From the NCBI RefSeq assembly GCF_001713455.1, contig NZ_CP016464.1, positions 433,501 to 497,500 on the forward strand: DNA of 64,000 nt, given 5' to 3'. How positions within the stretch are numbered: the first letter of the stretch is position 1; the number at the start of each line of letters is the position of its first letter. This document shows positions 20,847-30,551 of the stretch, piece after piece. A program made the position numbers and the translations under genes. The notes beneath the pieces are model-generated. The model was not told where the DNA came from. It saw only the letters and a program-made list of their open reading frames with translations, and ran no database searches. This DNA is from Bosea sp. RAC05 (GTDB taxonomy: Bacteria > Pseudomonadota > Alphaproteobacteria > Rhizobiales > Beijerinckiaceae).

Positions 20847-23201
20847 TCAGGCGGCGCGCCTTGCGCCGCCATGCTGCGGGTAGGCGCGCGACACGCCCGC
20901 GTCCGGCCCGGTCTTGAAGGCGGCGACGAGGTCGTTGAGCTGGGCGATCTTGCCCGAGAGCGAGCCGGCCGAAGCCGCGCTCTGTTCCGACAGAGCCGCG
21001 TTCTGCTGGGTCATCTCGTCGAGATGGGCCACCGCCTGGCTCATCTCGTCGATGCCGCTCGCCTGCTCGCCCGAGGCGGCGGAGATCTCCGCGATCGTCG
21101 AGGCCACCTTCCTTGACGCGCTGAGGATCTGCTCCAGCGCCTCGCCGGCCTGGCGGACGAGCTTCACGCCCTCGCCGACCTCGCTGTTGGAGGACGAGAT
21201 CAGCGCCGAGATGTCCTTGGCCGCCGAGCTCGACCGCTGGGCGAGCGTGCGGACCTCGGAGGCGACGACCGCGAAGCCCTTGCCGGCGTCGCCGGCCCGG
21301 GCGGCCTCGACGGCTGCGTTGAGGGCCAGCAGATTGGTCTGGAAGGCGATGTCGTCGATGACGCGGATGATGTCGGCGATCTTGGTCGAGGCGGTCTCGA
21401 TGCGGGCCATGGCGTCGACGGCCTGGCCGGCGATGGCGCCGCCGTTCTGGGCGGCTTCCATCGCTTCCGTCGCGATCGCGGCGGCCTGGCGCGAGGCCTG
21501 GGCGGTGGCCTTGACCGAGGCCGCGAGCTCTTCGGTCGTCGCCGCGGTTTCCTCGAGGCTCGAGGCCTGATCCTCGGTGCGCTTGGAGAGGTCGTCAGCG
21601 CCCATGTTGATTTCGCGCGCCGCCAGCCCGACATCGGCCGAGGTCAGCTGGATGGTCTTGACCGTCGAGGACAGCCGGTCGACCGTGTCGTTGATCGCGC
21701 CCTTCAGATCGGCGAAGCGGCCGCGATAGGCGGTGTCGACCCGGTGGGTCAGGTCGCCGGCCGCGATCGCCTGCAGCACCTCGGAAAACTCGCTGGTGGC
21801 GCCGTTGACGACGGCATTGATCTCGTTGATTCCCGACACCAGATCGCCGAGCGGACCGCCGACGTCGCCCACGCTCGCGCGCCCGGAGAAGTCGCCGTTC
21901 TGGGCGGCACTGACGATCACCGACACCTCGCCGAGCAGCCTCTGGACATTCGCGGCCTGCTGGCTGTCGGCCAGCATGGCGAGTTCGCGGTCGCGCCGGC
22001 TGGCCTCCAGCGACAGGGCGTTTTCGCGATAGGCTTCCAGCGCGCCGCTGAGCGCACCGATCTCGTCAGGCGAGGCCGGGGCGGGGATGGGCTGCGAGAA
22101 GTCGCCGGCCTGCATCACGTCGAGGGCCGATTTCAGCGCCACGACGGGCTTGGCGATACGGTTCTGGACCCCGCGCCAGCTCACCACGCAGAGGGCGAGA
22201 AGCAGGCCGAGCAGCACGCCGATCACCGCCAGCCGCGTCCAGGCCTGGTCGAGCTTCGCCTGTGTCGCGGTGGCCATGTCGTCGAGCGACTGCGTGATCG
22301 CCGACAGCATCGAGGTGAAGGGGCCGTTGCAGAGCCTCGTCCAGTCTTCCGCCGAGATCAGCGGCGCCGTGCCCTGGCCGAGCTTGGCCGAAAGCGAGTC
22401 CATCGTCTTGTTGGCCGCGTCCATCTCGCTGCCCATGACGCCGATCTTGCGCACGAGTTCGGCGCTGACGCCGCTGCGCTCGCCCATCTGCCGCAATTGC
22501 TGCATGCTGGCCTCGGAGACGCCGCGCAGCTCGCCCAGCCTGCGGATCTGGGCCGGTTCGAGGGCCTTGCCCGAGGCCATGTGCGGCCGCAGCACCGAGC
22601 ACTGGATGCCGTAGAAGGACCGGGTGCGCCAGCCGGTCGACTTGAAGTTCTGCAGGTCGGCCATGACGGGGTCTGACATGCGCACGGCCAGCGAGGTGGC
22701 GTCCGCCGCCTTCACCAGCGCACTCTCGATGTCGCCGACGCCGTTGTACCAGGGCATCGTCGCCTGCAGGCTGCGCTGCGCCTTCGGCTTGGCCGCCTCG
22801 GCGCGGAGATCCGCGAACTTGGCGTCGGTCGCCCTCTGCTGCTGCGCCACGGCATCGGCCAGGGCGGCGCGGTCGGCCAGCGAGGTGGCGTTCAGCCGCG
22901 CGACGGCCTCGTCGAGGTCTTTCCGGTTCGCCTGTTCGACCTTGGCGATGATCGGCGCGGGATCATCCGCCGCCTGGATCGCGGTCTGGGCCTGTCCGCG
23001 ATTGGCACGGATGCTGTTGCCGGCGATGAGGAGCGCCTTGTCGGCCTCCACCAAAGTCGCCAGACGCATGTTCTCCCGGACTTCGTCGAAGGACTGGCTC
23101 GCCATGTAGCCCAGCGCGCCGACGCCTGGAATGCACAGGCAGGCCATCGTGGCGACGAGGTAGTTCTTGATCGAGGCGGGGAACAGCTGCACGGGCACCA
23201 T
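20847..23201 (-). CDS. Membrane methyl-accepting chemotaxis protein (second of tandem pair)
   Basis: 784 residues from ATG 23201 ([14 protein letters not shown]). The frame is open 25 codons further upstream, but that stretch lacks any signal-like or conserved feature. Membrane segment 1 is [21 protein letters not shown] long periplasmic domain differs entirely from that of its neighbour. Segment 2 is [23 protein letters not shown], a second HAMP-like linker and the MCP hairpin follow, with the same [24 protein letters not shown] tip. The shared C-terminal ~320 residues and different sensor halves point to duplication followed by sensor replacement or divergence. Confidence 0.9.
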   Translation of the reverse strand: MVPVQLFPASIKNYLVATMACLCIPGVGALGYMASQSFDEVRENMRLATLVEADKALLIAGNSIRANRGQAQTAIQAADDPAPIIAKVEQANRKDLDEAVARLNATSLADRAALADAVAQQQRATDAKFADLRAEAAKPKAQRSLQATMPWYNGVGDIESALVKAADATSLAVRMSDPVMADLQNFKSTGWRTRSFYGIQCSVLRPHMASGKALEPAQIRRLGELRGVSEASMQQLRQMGERSGVSAELVRKIGVMGSEMDAANKTMDSLSAKLGQGTAPLISAEDWTRLCNGPFTSMLSAITQSLDDMATATQAKLDQAWTRLAVIGVLLGLLLALCVVSWRGVQNRIAKPVVALKSALDVMQAGDFSQPIPAPASPDEIGALSGALEAYRENALSLEASRRDRELAMLADSQQAANVQRLLGEVSVIVSAAQNGDFSGRASVGDVGGPLGDLVSGINEINAVVNGATSEFSEVLQAIAAGDLTHRVDTAYRGRFADLKGAINDTVDRLSSTVKTIQLTSADVGLAAREINMGADDLSKRTEDQASSLEETAATTEELAASVKATAQASRQAAAIATEAMEAAQNGGAIAGQAVDAMARIETASTKIADIIRVIDDIAFQTNLLALNAAVEAARAGDAGKGFAVVASEVRTLAQRSSSAAKDISALISSSNSEVGEGVKLVRQAGEALEQILSASRKVASTIAEISAASGEQASGIDEMSQAVAHLDEMTQQNAALSEQSAASAGSLSGKIAQLNDLVAAFKTGPDAGVSRAYPQHGGARRAA

Positions 23202-23343
23202 CCTGGTCGCTGCGGCAGGGCACAGGTTTCCCACCACCCTTTCGCCGAAAATCCTGGCCCGGAGCTTGCGTCGCAATCATTAAAATTGTCTTGGACCGGC
23301 AAAGGTTTTGATAACCTTACGGAATTCGGCGGCTCCCGCGCCG

Positions 23344-24276
23344 TCAGCCGGCGCCGAAGACCGACCAGCCGGTGGCGTCGGCGAGGCGTTCCAGGGCCAG
23401 CGTTCCCAGCTGCGAATTGCCGTTGGCGTTGAGCCCCGGCGACCAGACGGCGATCGAGGCCCGCCCCGGCGCGACGGCGAGGATGCCGCCTCCCACGCCT
23501 GACTTGCCCGGCAGCCCGACCCGGAAGGCGAAGTCGCCGGAGGCGTCGTAATGGCCGCAGGTCAGCATCAGCGCGTTGATGCGCCTGGCGCGGCGGGCCG
23601 GCACCACGCGCATCCCGCCGCGCTCGAGCAGGCCGCCATGCATCAGATAGCGTCCGGCCATGGCGAGCTGCAGGCAGCTCATCGCGATGGCGCATTGGTG
23701 GAAATAGACGCCGAGCGTCAGTTCCGGGGCGTGGCGGATATTGCCGAAGGCCTTCATGTAGCTGGCGAGCGCGATGTTGCGGAAGCCGGTGGCCTGTTCG
23801 GCGCGGGCGACGGCCTCGTCGATCGCGATGGTCTCGTCGTCGGCGAGATGGCGGACGAACCGCAGCAATTCCCCGATGGCGATCCGGGGCGCATGGCCGG
23901 CCAGGTTCACGTCGGCGACGACGAGGGCGCCCGCATTGATGAACGGGTTGCGCGGGATGCCCTGCTCGCGTTCGAGCTGGACGATCGAGTTGAACGACGT
24001 GCCCGAAGGCTCCCGCCCGACCCGCTGCCAGAGGGCCTCGCCGATCTTGCCGAGCGCGAGCGTCAGCGCGAAGACCTTCGAGATGCTCTGGATCGAGAAC
24101 GGCTCGAGCGCATCGCCGGCCATGTGGACGGCGCCATCGGCGGTCACGACGCAGAGGCCGAAGCGCTTGGGATCGATGGCGGCGAGCGGCGCGATATAGG
24201 TCGCGACCTCGCCCCGTTCGGTCAGGGTCGCCATCTCGTCGGCGATGTCGACGACGAGCCGCGCCAGATCCATCAC
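23344..24276 (-). CDS. glsA: Glutaminase
   Basis: Hydrolyses L-glutamine to glutamate and ammonia. 310 residues, the usual size of the serine-dependent bacterial glutaminase family. The catalytic Ser-x-x-Lys is S64-I-S-K67 in [29 protein letters not shown] and the C-terminal [13 protein letters not shown] motifs are conserved. The start is the GTG at 24276, with GGAGAA about 8 bases upstream; ATG 24273 is equally possible. It is a single gene, divergent from a small exported protein gene. Confidence 0.94.
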   Translation of the reverse strand: MMDLARLVVDIADEMATLTERGEVATYIAPLAAIDPKRFGLCVVTADGAVHMAGDALEPFSIQSISKVFALTLALGKIGEALWQRVGREPSGTSFNSIVQLEREQGIPRNPFINAGALVVADVNLAGHAPRIAIGELLRFVRHLADDETIAIDEAVARAEQATGFRNIALASYMKAFGNIRHAPELTLGVYFHQCAIAMSCLQLAMAGRYLMHGGLLERGGMRVVPARRARRINALMLTCGHYDASGDFAFRVGLPGKSGVGGGILAVAPGRASIAVWSPGLNANGNSQLGTLALERLADATGWSVFGAG

Positions 24277-24407
24277 GCTGTTGGTTCTCCGCCCGCGGGC
24301 GCAGCAAGCCCGAGCGGCTGGCTTCGGTCAAGCTCATGGAGGGCGTTGCGCGCCGGCGCGCTTGCGCCGATCATCCTCTGGGTGATCCGAAACGCGGGGA
24401 GAGGGCC

Positions 24408-24938
24408 ATGCAGGCGAGGCTCGGCGTCATGGTCTGTCTGGCCGCCCAGGGCTGGTGCCTCGCTTCGGCCGGCGCGCGCCCGCTCGCAGAGGAACTGCCG
24501 CCCACGCGTGCCGCCTGCTGGGAGCGCCGCTATGACGAGGCGCACCTCGCCGCCCACCCGCAGCAGAAGGTCGCCCGGATTCGTCTGGTCCACCTGCCCG
24601 ACACCTGGCGGGCCGAGCCTTCGCGCGGCATCTACGTGGCGCTCTATATCAATCTTCGACGCCGGGTGAACGCCGGGGCGGGGTACGATTATCAGCTCGG
24701 AGGCTTCTGCCGGCCGCGCGGGCAGGGGTTGCGCTGCGTCCCGGAATGGGAGGCGGGGAGCTGGCGGCTGGTGCAGGGCCCGCGGGGCACGCTCGACATT
24801 CGCAATGGCGACATCGTCGCCAACCCCAATCCCTATGACGCGGAGGAGATCGCCGATGGCGCGGTCGCGATCCCCGCGCGGCCCGACGACCGCGTCTGGC
24901 GGCTTGCGCCCGCGACCGGGGAATGCCGGATCGAGTGA
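24408..24938 (+). CDS. Exported protein of unknown function
   Basis: 176 residues beginning with a signal peptide (MQARLGVMVCLAAQGWCLASAGA). The ATG at 24408 is preceded by GGGGAGAGGG, which decides it against an upstream in-frame ATG at 24336. The mature part has conserved-looking Cys residues (RAACWERRY, GGFCRPRG, GLRCVPEW, TGECRIE) and many aromatics, typical of a small disulfide-stabilised periplasmic protein. I do not recognise a family. Confidence 0.7.
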   Translation: MQARLGVMVCLAAQGWCLASAGARPLAEELPPTRAACWERRYDEAHLAAHPQQKVARIRLVHLPDTWRAEPSRGIYVALYINLRRRVNAGAGYDYQLGGFCRPRGQGLRCVPEWEAGSWRLVQGPRGTLDIRNGDIVANPNPYDAEEIADGAVAIPARPDDRVWRLAPATGECRIE

Positions 24939-24966
24939 AGCTGGAACGGCAGGCCCGAGTGCGCCC

Positions 24967-26166
24967 TCAGGCGACGGTTGACAGCGGTGCCGCCTGAGGG
25001 AGCAGGCGGCTGGCGGCTTCGCGCGGCAGCGGCGCGATCACGCAGCGCGACTTGCCGTCGGACTTGGCCTGGTAGAGCGCCGAGTCGGCCGCGCTCATCA
25101 GGCTTTCGAGATCGAGCCCGTGATCGGGCGCGCGGGCAATGCCGATCGAAGCCCCGACCGTGACCCGGACCTGGTCGTCCAGAGAATAGGGTTGCGAGAG
25201 CTCGCGCACGAGCCGGTCTCCCAGCCGCTTCAGGGGGCCGCCGCCGACCTGCTCCGACAGCACGATGAATTCGTCGCCACCGATGCGGGCGACGAGGTCG
25301 CCGGCGCGCACCAGCCGGCGCAGGCGGTCGGAGACGAGCTGGAGAAGCCGGTCTCCCGCCTTGTGACCATGGGTATCGTTGATGGTCTTGAAGCCGTCGA
25401 GATCGAGATAGACCACCGCCAGCGGCCTCGTGCCGTCATAGCGCGCCAGGCTGGCCTTGAGCGCCTGGTTGAGCCCGACGCGGTTCGGCAGGCCGGTGAG
25501 CAGGTCGTGCTTGGCCTGGAAGGCGTGTTCGCGTTCCGCCTGCATGGTCGCGACCAGCATGCTGTTGAGGCCGAAGGCCGCCCGGGACATGCTGTAGATG
25601 AAGAAGGGCAGCTGCACGAAGCCGATCAGCAGGATCGGCTCGCCCAGGAACGGCGTCGCGAAGGTGCAGGGGCCCAATGTCAGGGCGATCATCACCCCGG
25701 CCATGCGGGGGGCGCCGAAATTGCGGAAGCACACGCCGCCGACCATCGCCGTCGCGCTGAGGCAGACCAGGGTCGCCGAGACCCAGTCGCCGCTGGTCAG
25801 GCTGATGAAGGCCCCGAAGCCGATGCCGGCGGCCCAGGCGACGCCGAGCAGGATGTAGAGGTCGGTCGGCGTCGGCTCGTGCCGTGCGGCCCGACGCCGG
25901 GCGATCAGAAGGACCACGAGCCGGGCCGAGCAGCAGAGGATATCGAAGACGCACCACAGGATGAACGGCCAGGTGGGGATCCGGATCGCGACTAGCAGCG
26001 ACACCGCGACGGTGTTGAAGAGGCCGGCGATGAAGATCGGCATCGTCCCGAACAGGCCGGCGACGAGCGCGTACCGGATCTCCATCGGCACGTCGGGGCC
26101 CGTATCGGCCAGCCAGCGGGTCAGGCGCCAGCGTGGCAGGCTGAACCGCGGTGTCTCGCCAGTCAT
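24967..26166 (-). CDS. Membrane diguanylate cyclase (GGDEF)
   Basis: Makes cyclic di-GMP from two GTP. 399 residues. The N-terminal half has five to six membrane segments (between about 31 and 205) and the C-terminal GGDEF domain spans about 218-385. The active-site GGDEF is at 296-300 in RIGGDEFIVL. The product-inhibition I-site RxxD is present at 287-290 (RAGD), exactly 5 residues before GGDEF. No EAL domain. It probably couples a membrane signal to motility or surface behaviour, in keeping with the chemoreceptors upstream. It is transcribed alone. Confidence 0.94.
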   Translation of the reverse strand: MTGETPRFSLPRWRLTRWLADTGPDVPMEIRYALVAGLFGTMPIFIAGLFNTVAVSLLVAIRIPTWPFILWCVFDILCCSARLVVLLIARRRAARHEPTPTDLYILLGVAWAAGIGFGAFISLTSGDWVSATLVCLSATAMVGGVCFRNFGAPRMAGVMIALTLGPCTFATPFLGEPILLIGFVQLPFFIYSMSRAAFGLNSMLVATMQAEREHAFQAKHDLLTGLPNRVGLNQALKASLARYDGTRPLAVVYLDLDGFKTINDTHGHKAGDRLLQLVSDRLRRLVRAGDLVARIGGDEFIVLSEQVGGGPLKRLGDRLVRELSQPYSLDDQVRVTVGASIGIARAPDHGLDLESLMSAADSALYQAKSDGKSRCVIAPLPREAASRLLPQAAPLSTVA

Positions 26167-26303
26167 GTGCCAGGCCCTTCGCGACGGCCCGGATGGCCGA
26201 CGCCTCGCCCGCCCGCTGTTAGCAGGGAAGCGTTACCAACGGGTGTGTGTTTGGCGGCGGCCCGGCTGCGGCGGTGCCGAACCGGCGTCGTGACGGGCTG
26301 CCG

Positions 26304-27098
26304 TCAACCCGGCTGGCGGTAGACCCAGACGCGAGCCGGCGGGATGTTCCGCAGAACCCAGTCGGAGACGAAGGCCTTAAGCCCCGAGCCCTTGCGCGGC
26401 ACCGGCGAGACCACCGAATAGGTAAACTGGATGAAGGGCGCGCCGTCGATCAGCAGCGTGAAGGCCTCTTTCGCCAGGGCGCTGCGCATGGCCGGCGGCT
26501 GGTTGAACAGGGGCAGGCTGGAGACGACGGCGATCGCCTTGTCGTTCAGATGGCCCGCCAGCGTCTTCGACAGGGCATAGGCGTCCCCCTCGATCACGGT
26601 GGCGCGCGGGAAGCGTTTCCGCAGCAGGGCGCAGAAATCGGGGCTGTACTCGACCAGGATCAGCCGCTCCTCGGCGATGCCGCGCTCGATCAGGGCCTCG
26701 GTGACAGGACCCGTTCCGGGGCCGATCTCGATCACCGGTCCCGGCAGAGCGGGATCGACGAAGGACGCCATGCGCCGCGCCAGGGCGGGGCTCGAGGGCG
26801 TGACGGAACCCGTCCGCGACGGGTTGTCGATCCAGGACTTGATGAAGCGCGCTTCGTCGCCGAGCTTGGCGCGCGCCTCGCTCACCCGCGAGCGCAGCTT
26901 TTCGGTGTGGCTGCGGACCTCGTCCTCGACCTTGTAACGAACGGTGGCGACCTTCAGCCGGGCCTGGGCCACGCTGTCCACCAGATCGGCGGCCGTCACG
27001 CGCATTTCATCCTCGATTCGCGCGGCGACGCGGGACTGCCCGATCCGGGCTGCCAGCGAAGGCCCCTGCAGGGGGCGGCGTGACGAGGGGAGCGACAT
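26304..27098 (-). CDS. SAM-dependent phospholipid N-methyltransferase (PmtA-like) with coiled-coil N-terminus
   Basis: Predicted to methylate phosphatidylethanolamine toward phosphatidylcholine at the inner membrane. 264 residues. The SAM-binding motif I is VIEIGPGTGPVTEAL (122-136), preceded by FIKSWIDNPSRTGSVTPSS, a stretch typical of rhizobial PmtA and related methyltransferases. VSSLPLFNQP and the C-terminal PPARVWVYRQ also fit. Unusually, residues 1-80 add a charged, probably helical or coiled-coil extension (IEDEMRVTAADLVDSVAQ...EKLRSRVSEARAKLG) that the ~200-residue rhizobial enzymes lack. An rRNA dimethylase-like substrate cannot be ruled out. Confidence 0.8.
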   Translation of the reverse strand: MSLPSSRRPLQGPSLAARIGQSRVAARIEDEMRVTAADLVDSVAQARLKVATVRYKVEDEVRSHTEKLRSRVSEARAKLGDEARFIKSWIDNPSRTGSVTPSSPALARRMASFVDPALPGPVIEIGPGTGPVTEALIERGIAEERLILVEYSPDFCALLRKRFPRATVIEGDAYALSKTLAGHLNDKAIAVVSSLPLFNQPPAMRSALAKEAFTLLIDGAPFIQFTYSVVSPVPRKGSGLKAFVSDWVLRNIPPARVWVYRQPG

Positions 27099-27282
27099 GA
27101 AACCTCTGACGCCGGACCGAAGGCCAGACCATGGGGGGAATGAGACGTTACCTGCGCGACATATGGGGTCAAGTGCATGTGTGCGCCAAGAACTTTCGCA
27201 GACGCACCCGCCGCCCCGCCCGCGGGCGTGTTGCCGAGGTGCCTGCGCCCTGGATCGGGAGGCGCGATGCGGCCCCCGCGTT

Positions 27283-28041
27283 TCAGATCAGCGGCCGCGG
27301 CGCCACCTCGCGCTCGTAGAGCAGCGCCATGCGTGAGGTCAGGCGCGGGTTCAAGAGCGTCAGGCGCCCTTCACGGGTGGAAAAGAGGCCGGCCTTGCGC
27401 AGCCGCGACCAGGTCTTGCTGGTATGGACCAGCGACAGCCCCAGCGCGTCGGCGAGCTGCTGCTGGGAGAGCGGAAACCGGAAGCTGCCGTCGCTGACGA
27501 GACCCAGCGTCTCGGCCCGCCGGTACAGCGAGATCACCAGCGCCGCGATGCGTTCGCCGGCGTTGCGCTGGCCGACCGAGGTCAGGTTCTGGTCGATCAG
27601 GCTTTCCTCGCGCGAGCCGAGCCAGGCGACTTCATAGGCCATCGCCGGCATGTGCACGAACAGGTCCCAGACGCGCTTGCGCGGGAAGACGCAGAGCTCG
27701 ACCTCCGTCAGCGCCTCGATGCCGTGCTGGGCGGCGCTGAGCAGCGACGCCTGCAGGCCCACGAGATCGCCCGGCAGGAGGAAATTCAGGATCTGGCGCC
27801 GCCCGTCGGGCAGGAGCTGGTAACGGAAGGCCCAGCCTGAGAACAGCGTGTAGAGTTCGGCATCCTCCTGGCCTGGATGGATGATGTCGGCGCCGGCCGG
27901 CAGATGGCGATGCTCGATCTTCATCGACTGGATGAAGCGGATTTCATCGTCCGACTTGTCCTTGAACGCAGGCTTCGCCCGCAGCGGACAGGCCATGCAG
28001 GGCACGCTGTTGCGGCCGTTCGAGGGGGCGCTCTCCGTCAT
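27283..28041 (-). CDS. Crp/Fnr family transcriptional regulator
   Basis: 252 residues from ATG 28041 (an upstream in-frame start at 28101 lacks support). An N-terminal cyclic-nucleotide-binding-like beta-roll contains PDGRRQILNFLLPGDLVGLQ, followed by a C-terminal winged helix with LSQQQLADALGLSLVHTSKTWSRLRKAG as recognition helix. The N-terminus carries CMAC (Cys15, Cys18) and there is a later Cys in ELCVFPR. This is reminiscent of FNR-type iron-sulfur proteins, but the four-Cys set is not complete, so oxygen sensing is uncertain. It is divergent from the ABC transporter gene. Confidence 0.9.
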   Translation of the reverse strand: MTESAPSNGRNSVPCMACPLRAKPAFKDKSDDEIRFIQSMKIEHRHLPAGADIIHPGQEDAELYTLFSGWAFRYQLLPDGRRQILNFLLPGDLVGLQASLLSAAQHGIEALTEVELCVFPRKRVWDLFVHMPAMAYEVAWLGSREESLIDQNLTSVGQRNAGERIAALVISLYRRAETLGLVSDGSFRFPLSQQQLADALGLSLVHTSKTWSRLRKAGLFSTREGRLTLLNPRLTSRMALLYEREVAPRPLI

Positions 28042-28137
28042 GGTCCCGTCGGTTCTCCTGCTTCGGAGCGGGTGCCGGGGCGGCACCATCGCTTTCTCCA
28101 TAGCAAGCCGTTCGCTTTTGTCATGAGCGGATGATGC

Positions 28138-28162
28138 GGAACCCTCGCCGCTCCCGAACGTT
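28138..28162 (+). promoter_or_regulatory. EcfG (general stress) promoter, ABC transporter gene
   Basis: GGAAC (28138-28142), N17, GTT (28160-28162). This is an exact match to the alphaproteobacterial EcfG form, with the ABC transporter start about 85 bp downstream. Confidence 0.75.
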
Positions 28163-28248
28163 AGCGAAGACCGCCTTGCGCCGGGCGCGGTGCGGGCGGG
28201 CCACGGCGTCGCCGCAGCCTTTACGCCCGTTTCCGAGAGATCGATCCC

Positions 28249-30057
28249 ATGTCAGACCAGCCGCGCCTTCCCAGGCGGTCGCGCATGCGCCGCTTCTTTG
28301 CCGCGGCGCTGCCGTTCTGGAGCGGCGAAACGAAGCTCCGCGCCTGGGTGCTGACGATCCTGGTCCTGTCCTTCGTCGCCGCCCAGATCGGCACGGCGGT
28401 GGCGGTGAACACCTGGAGCCGCATCTTCTTCGATGCGCTCGAGCGGCGCGACAGCGCCGCCGCCTGGCACATCGCGACCTGGCTGCCGCTGCTCGTGGCG
28501 GTGTCGGCACTGACCCTGTCGGCGCTGGTGATCAGCCGCATGCTGCTGCAGATGCGCTGGCGCGAATACCTGACCCGGCGCCTGGCGGGCTGGTGGATCG
28601 CCGACCAGCGCTATTACCGCCTGCAGTTCGTGGCCAAGGAACAGGCGGCGCCGGAATACCGCATCGCGGAGGATGTCAGGCTCGCCATCGAGCCGCTGGT
28701 CGAGTTTGCGATCGGGCTGATCAGTGCCGCCGTCACGGCGGCGACCTTCGCTGCGATCCTGTGGCATGTCGCGGGCTCGGCACGGTTCACCCTGGCCGGG
28801 ACGGAGATCGTCATTCCCAGCTATATGGCCCTGGCCGCGATCGGCTACGCCACCGTCGCCTCGCTGGCGGCCTATGTCGCGGGGCGGCCGCTGGTGGCCA
28901 GGATCGCCGCCAAGAACGAGGCGGAAGCTCAGTTTCGTGCCGAGATGACCCGTCTGCGCGAGAATGCCGAGAGCATCGCGCTGATCCGCGGCGACTCCGA
29001 CGAGCGCGACTCGGTCGGCGAGAATTACGGCCGAGTCGTCGCCGCCTGGCTGCGGGTGATCCGGCAGCAGGGGGTGATCGCGATCGTCCTGAACACCAAT
29101 GGCGCGCTGTTCCCGATCGTTCCGCTGCTGCTGATCGCGCCGAAATATCTGTCGGGAGACGTCTCCCTGGGGGCGGTGATGCAGGTGGTGGCCGCCTTCA
29201 GTGCGGTCCAGGCCGCGCTGATCTGGTTCGTCGACAACTTCGTGCGCCTCGCCGAATGGTTCGCCTCCGTCACCCGCGTCGACGAGCTCCAGGAAGCGCT
29301 GGAGGGTCTCGACATCGCCACCGTGATGGAGGACGAGACCCGCATCACCCTGAAGGAGAGCGAGGACGGCGCGATCCACCTCGAGCGGCTCTCGATCGCC
29401 CACAGCAACGGCCGGGCGGTGATCACCGACGCCTCCATCGTGATCGGGCTGGGCGAGAAGGTGCTGATCGTCGGAGAGAGCGGCACCGGCAAGAGCACGC
29501 TGATCCGCGCGCTCGCCGGCCTCTGGCCCTGGGGCTCGGGCTCCATCGCGGTGCCGCGCGGCAAGTCGATCGCCTTCGTGCCGCAGAAGCCCTATCTCCC
29601 GATGGGCGATCTGCGCACGATCCTGCTCTATCCCGAGGCCGACAAGCCGGTTCCCGACGAGATCGTCGTCGCGGCGCTGCGGCGCTGCGGGCTGGGCTAT
29701 CTCGCCCGCCGCCTCGACGACGAGGACAAATGGGACCGCACCCTCTCCGGCGGCGAGCGCCAGCGGGTCGCCTTCGCGCGGCTCGTCATCCGCAGGCCCG
29801 ACATCATCATCATGGACGAGGCGACGTCGGCCCTCGATGAGGACAGCCAGAACCATCTTCTCGGCCTGTTCGACGCGGAACTGGCGCAGGCGACGTTGAT
29901 CAGCGTCGGACATCGGCCGGGGCTGGAGGACTATCACGACCGCAAGATCACGCTCGAAAAGCGGCTGGCCGGCGCGCATCTCACCTCGCGCCGTCTCGGC
30001 AAGTCGCTGTGGCGGCTGTTCCGCAACCGCAACGCGGCCAATGACGCCACGGTCTGA
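28249..30057 (+). CDS. ABC transporter, fused permease-ATPase (SbmA/BacA-like membrane domain)
   Basis: 602 residues. The N-terminal membrane domain (ABC_membrane_2 type) has about six helices between residues 30 and 310 and the family segment WWIADQRYYRLQF. The ATPase has Walker A GESGTGKST near 409-417, signature LSGGERQR near 499-506 and Walker B DIIIMDEATSALDE near 516-529. It resembles the YddA/BacA-related exporters linked to very-long-chain lipid or peptide transport; the substrate is unknown. An exact EcfG promoter lies 85 bp upstream, so stress induction is expected. It is divergent from the Crp/Fnr gene. Confidence 0.92.
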   Translation: MSDQPRLPRRSRMRRFFAAALPFWSGETKLRAWVLTILVLSFVAAQIGTAVAVNTWSRIFFDALERRDSAAAWHIATWLPLLVAVSALTLSALVISRMLLQMRWREYLTRRLAGWWIADQRYYRLQFVAKEQAAPEYRIAEDVRLAIEPLVEFAIGLISAAVTAATFAAILWHVAGSARFTLAGTEIVIPSYMALAAIGYATVASLAAYVAGRPLVARIAAKNEAEAQFRAEMTRLRENAESIALIRGDSDERDSVGENYGRVVAAWLRVIRQQGVIAIVLNTNGALFPIVPLLLIAPKYLSGDVSLGAVMQVVAAFSAVQAALIWFVDNFVRLAEWFASVTRVDELQEALEGLDIATVMEDETRITLKESEDGAIHLERLSIAHSNGRAVITDASIVIGLGEKVLIVGESGTGKSTLIRALAGLWPWGSGSIAVPRGKSIAFVPQKPYLPMGDLRTILLYPEADKPVPDEIVVAALRRCGLGYLARRLDDEDKWDRTLSGGERQRVAFARLVIRRPDIIIMDEATSALDEDSQNHLLGLFDAELAQATLISVGHRPGLEDYHDRKITLEKRLAGAHLTSRRLGKSLWRLFRNRNAANDATV

Positions 30058-30112
30058 TCGCCGTCGCTCGCGCCGATGTGATGACGAAGTATCCGCCGCC
30101 GGGTGCCGAAAT

Positions 30113-30137
30113 GGAACCGGCCCGACCTCGCCGCGTT
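30113..30137 (+). promoter_or_regulatory. EcfG promoter, small membrane protein gene
   Basis: GGAAC (30113-30117), N17, GTT (30135-30137). It is about 50 bp upstream of the small gene at 30190. Confidence 0.75.
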
Positions 30138-30189
30138 AACAATCAGGAAGCCGGATGTTGTTGTCCGGTCGAGGCGTCGGGAGAGACAG

Positions 30190-30468
30190 ATGTTGAACAA
30201 CAGCTTTGCCCCCATCAAGCGCGCCGGCCTTTTCTTCGGATTCATGGGGGCCGCGGTCCTCGCCCTCACGCTCGGCTCCGGCTTTCAGGAGACCAACGTC
30301 AACAGTTTTGCGGCGATCGCGCAGGCCAGGCTCGACCGCCAGATGCCGTCCGGTGTTCGCCTCGCGGCGGCCGATCCCGCCCAGCGGACGGTCGGTGTGA
30401 CGAAGCGGGCCATCGGCGGCGCCCAGCAGGCGCTGGCGCCATCGGCCGATCGCACGGTTCTGCGCTGA
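30190..30468 (+). CDS. Small single-pass membrane or exported protein, stress-regulated
   Basis: 92 residues. ATG 30190 has GGGAGAG directly upstream; an earlier in-frame ATG at 30103 would place the start before the EcfG promoter, so it is rejected. Residues 13-34 (GLFFGFMGAAVLALTLGSGF) form one membrane segment or an uncleaved signal. The tail is Ala- and Gln-rich without known motifs. An exact EcfG promoter precedes it and a strong terminator follows 80 bp after the stop, which marks it as a single-gene stress transcript. Function unknown. Confidence 0.7.
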   Translation: MLNNSFAPIKRAGLFFGFMGAAVLALTLGSGFQETNVNSFAAIAQARLDRQMPSGVRLAAADPAQRTVGVTKRAIGGAQQALAPSADRTVLR

Positions 30469-30492
30469 CGTAAGGAAATCAGGGCTGCTGCG

Positions 30493-30517
30493 GGAACTCG
30501 CGCCGCCCTGCCGCGTT
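30493..30517 (+). promoter_or_regulatory. EcfG promoter-like match before a terminator
   Basis: GGAAC (30493-30497), N17, GTT (30515-30517). A transcript from here would meet the terminator at 30552-30577 within about 50 nt. It is either a chance match, a short RNA promoter, or a promoter for the transglutaminase gene with an attenuator. Confidence 0.45.
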
Positions 30518-30551
30518 TGATCACCGGCACTTCCCTCGTGTCTCACTCAAG

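Noticed and set aside
27283..28041. True oxygen-sensing FNR
   Set aside because: Only CxxC plus one further Cys is visible, not the four-Cys ligand set.
30103..30189. Earlier ATG start for the 92-aa protein
   Set aside because: It would begin upstream of the EcfG promoter and has no ribosome site; ATG 30190 has GGGAGAG.
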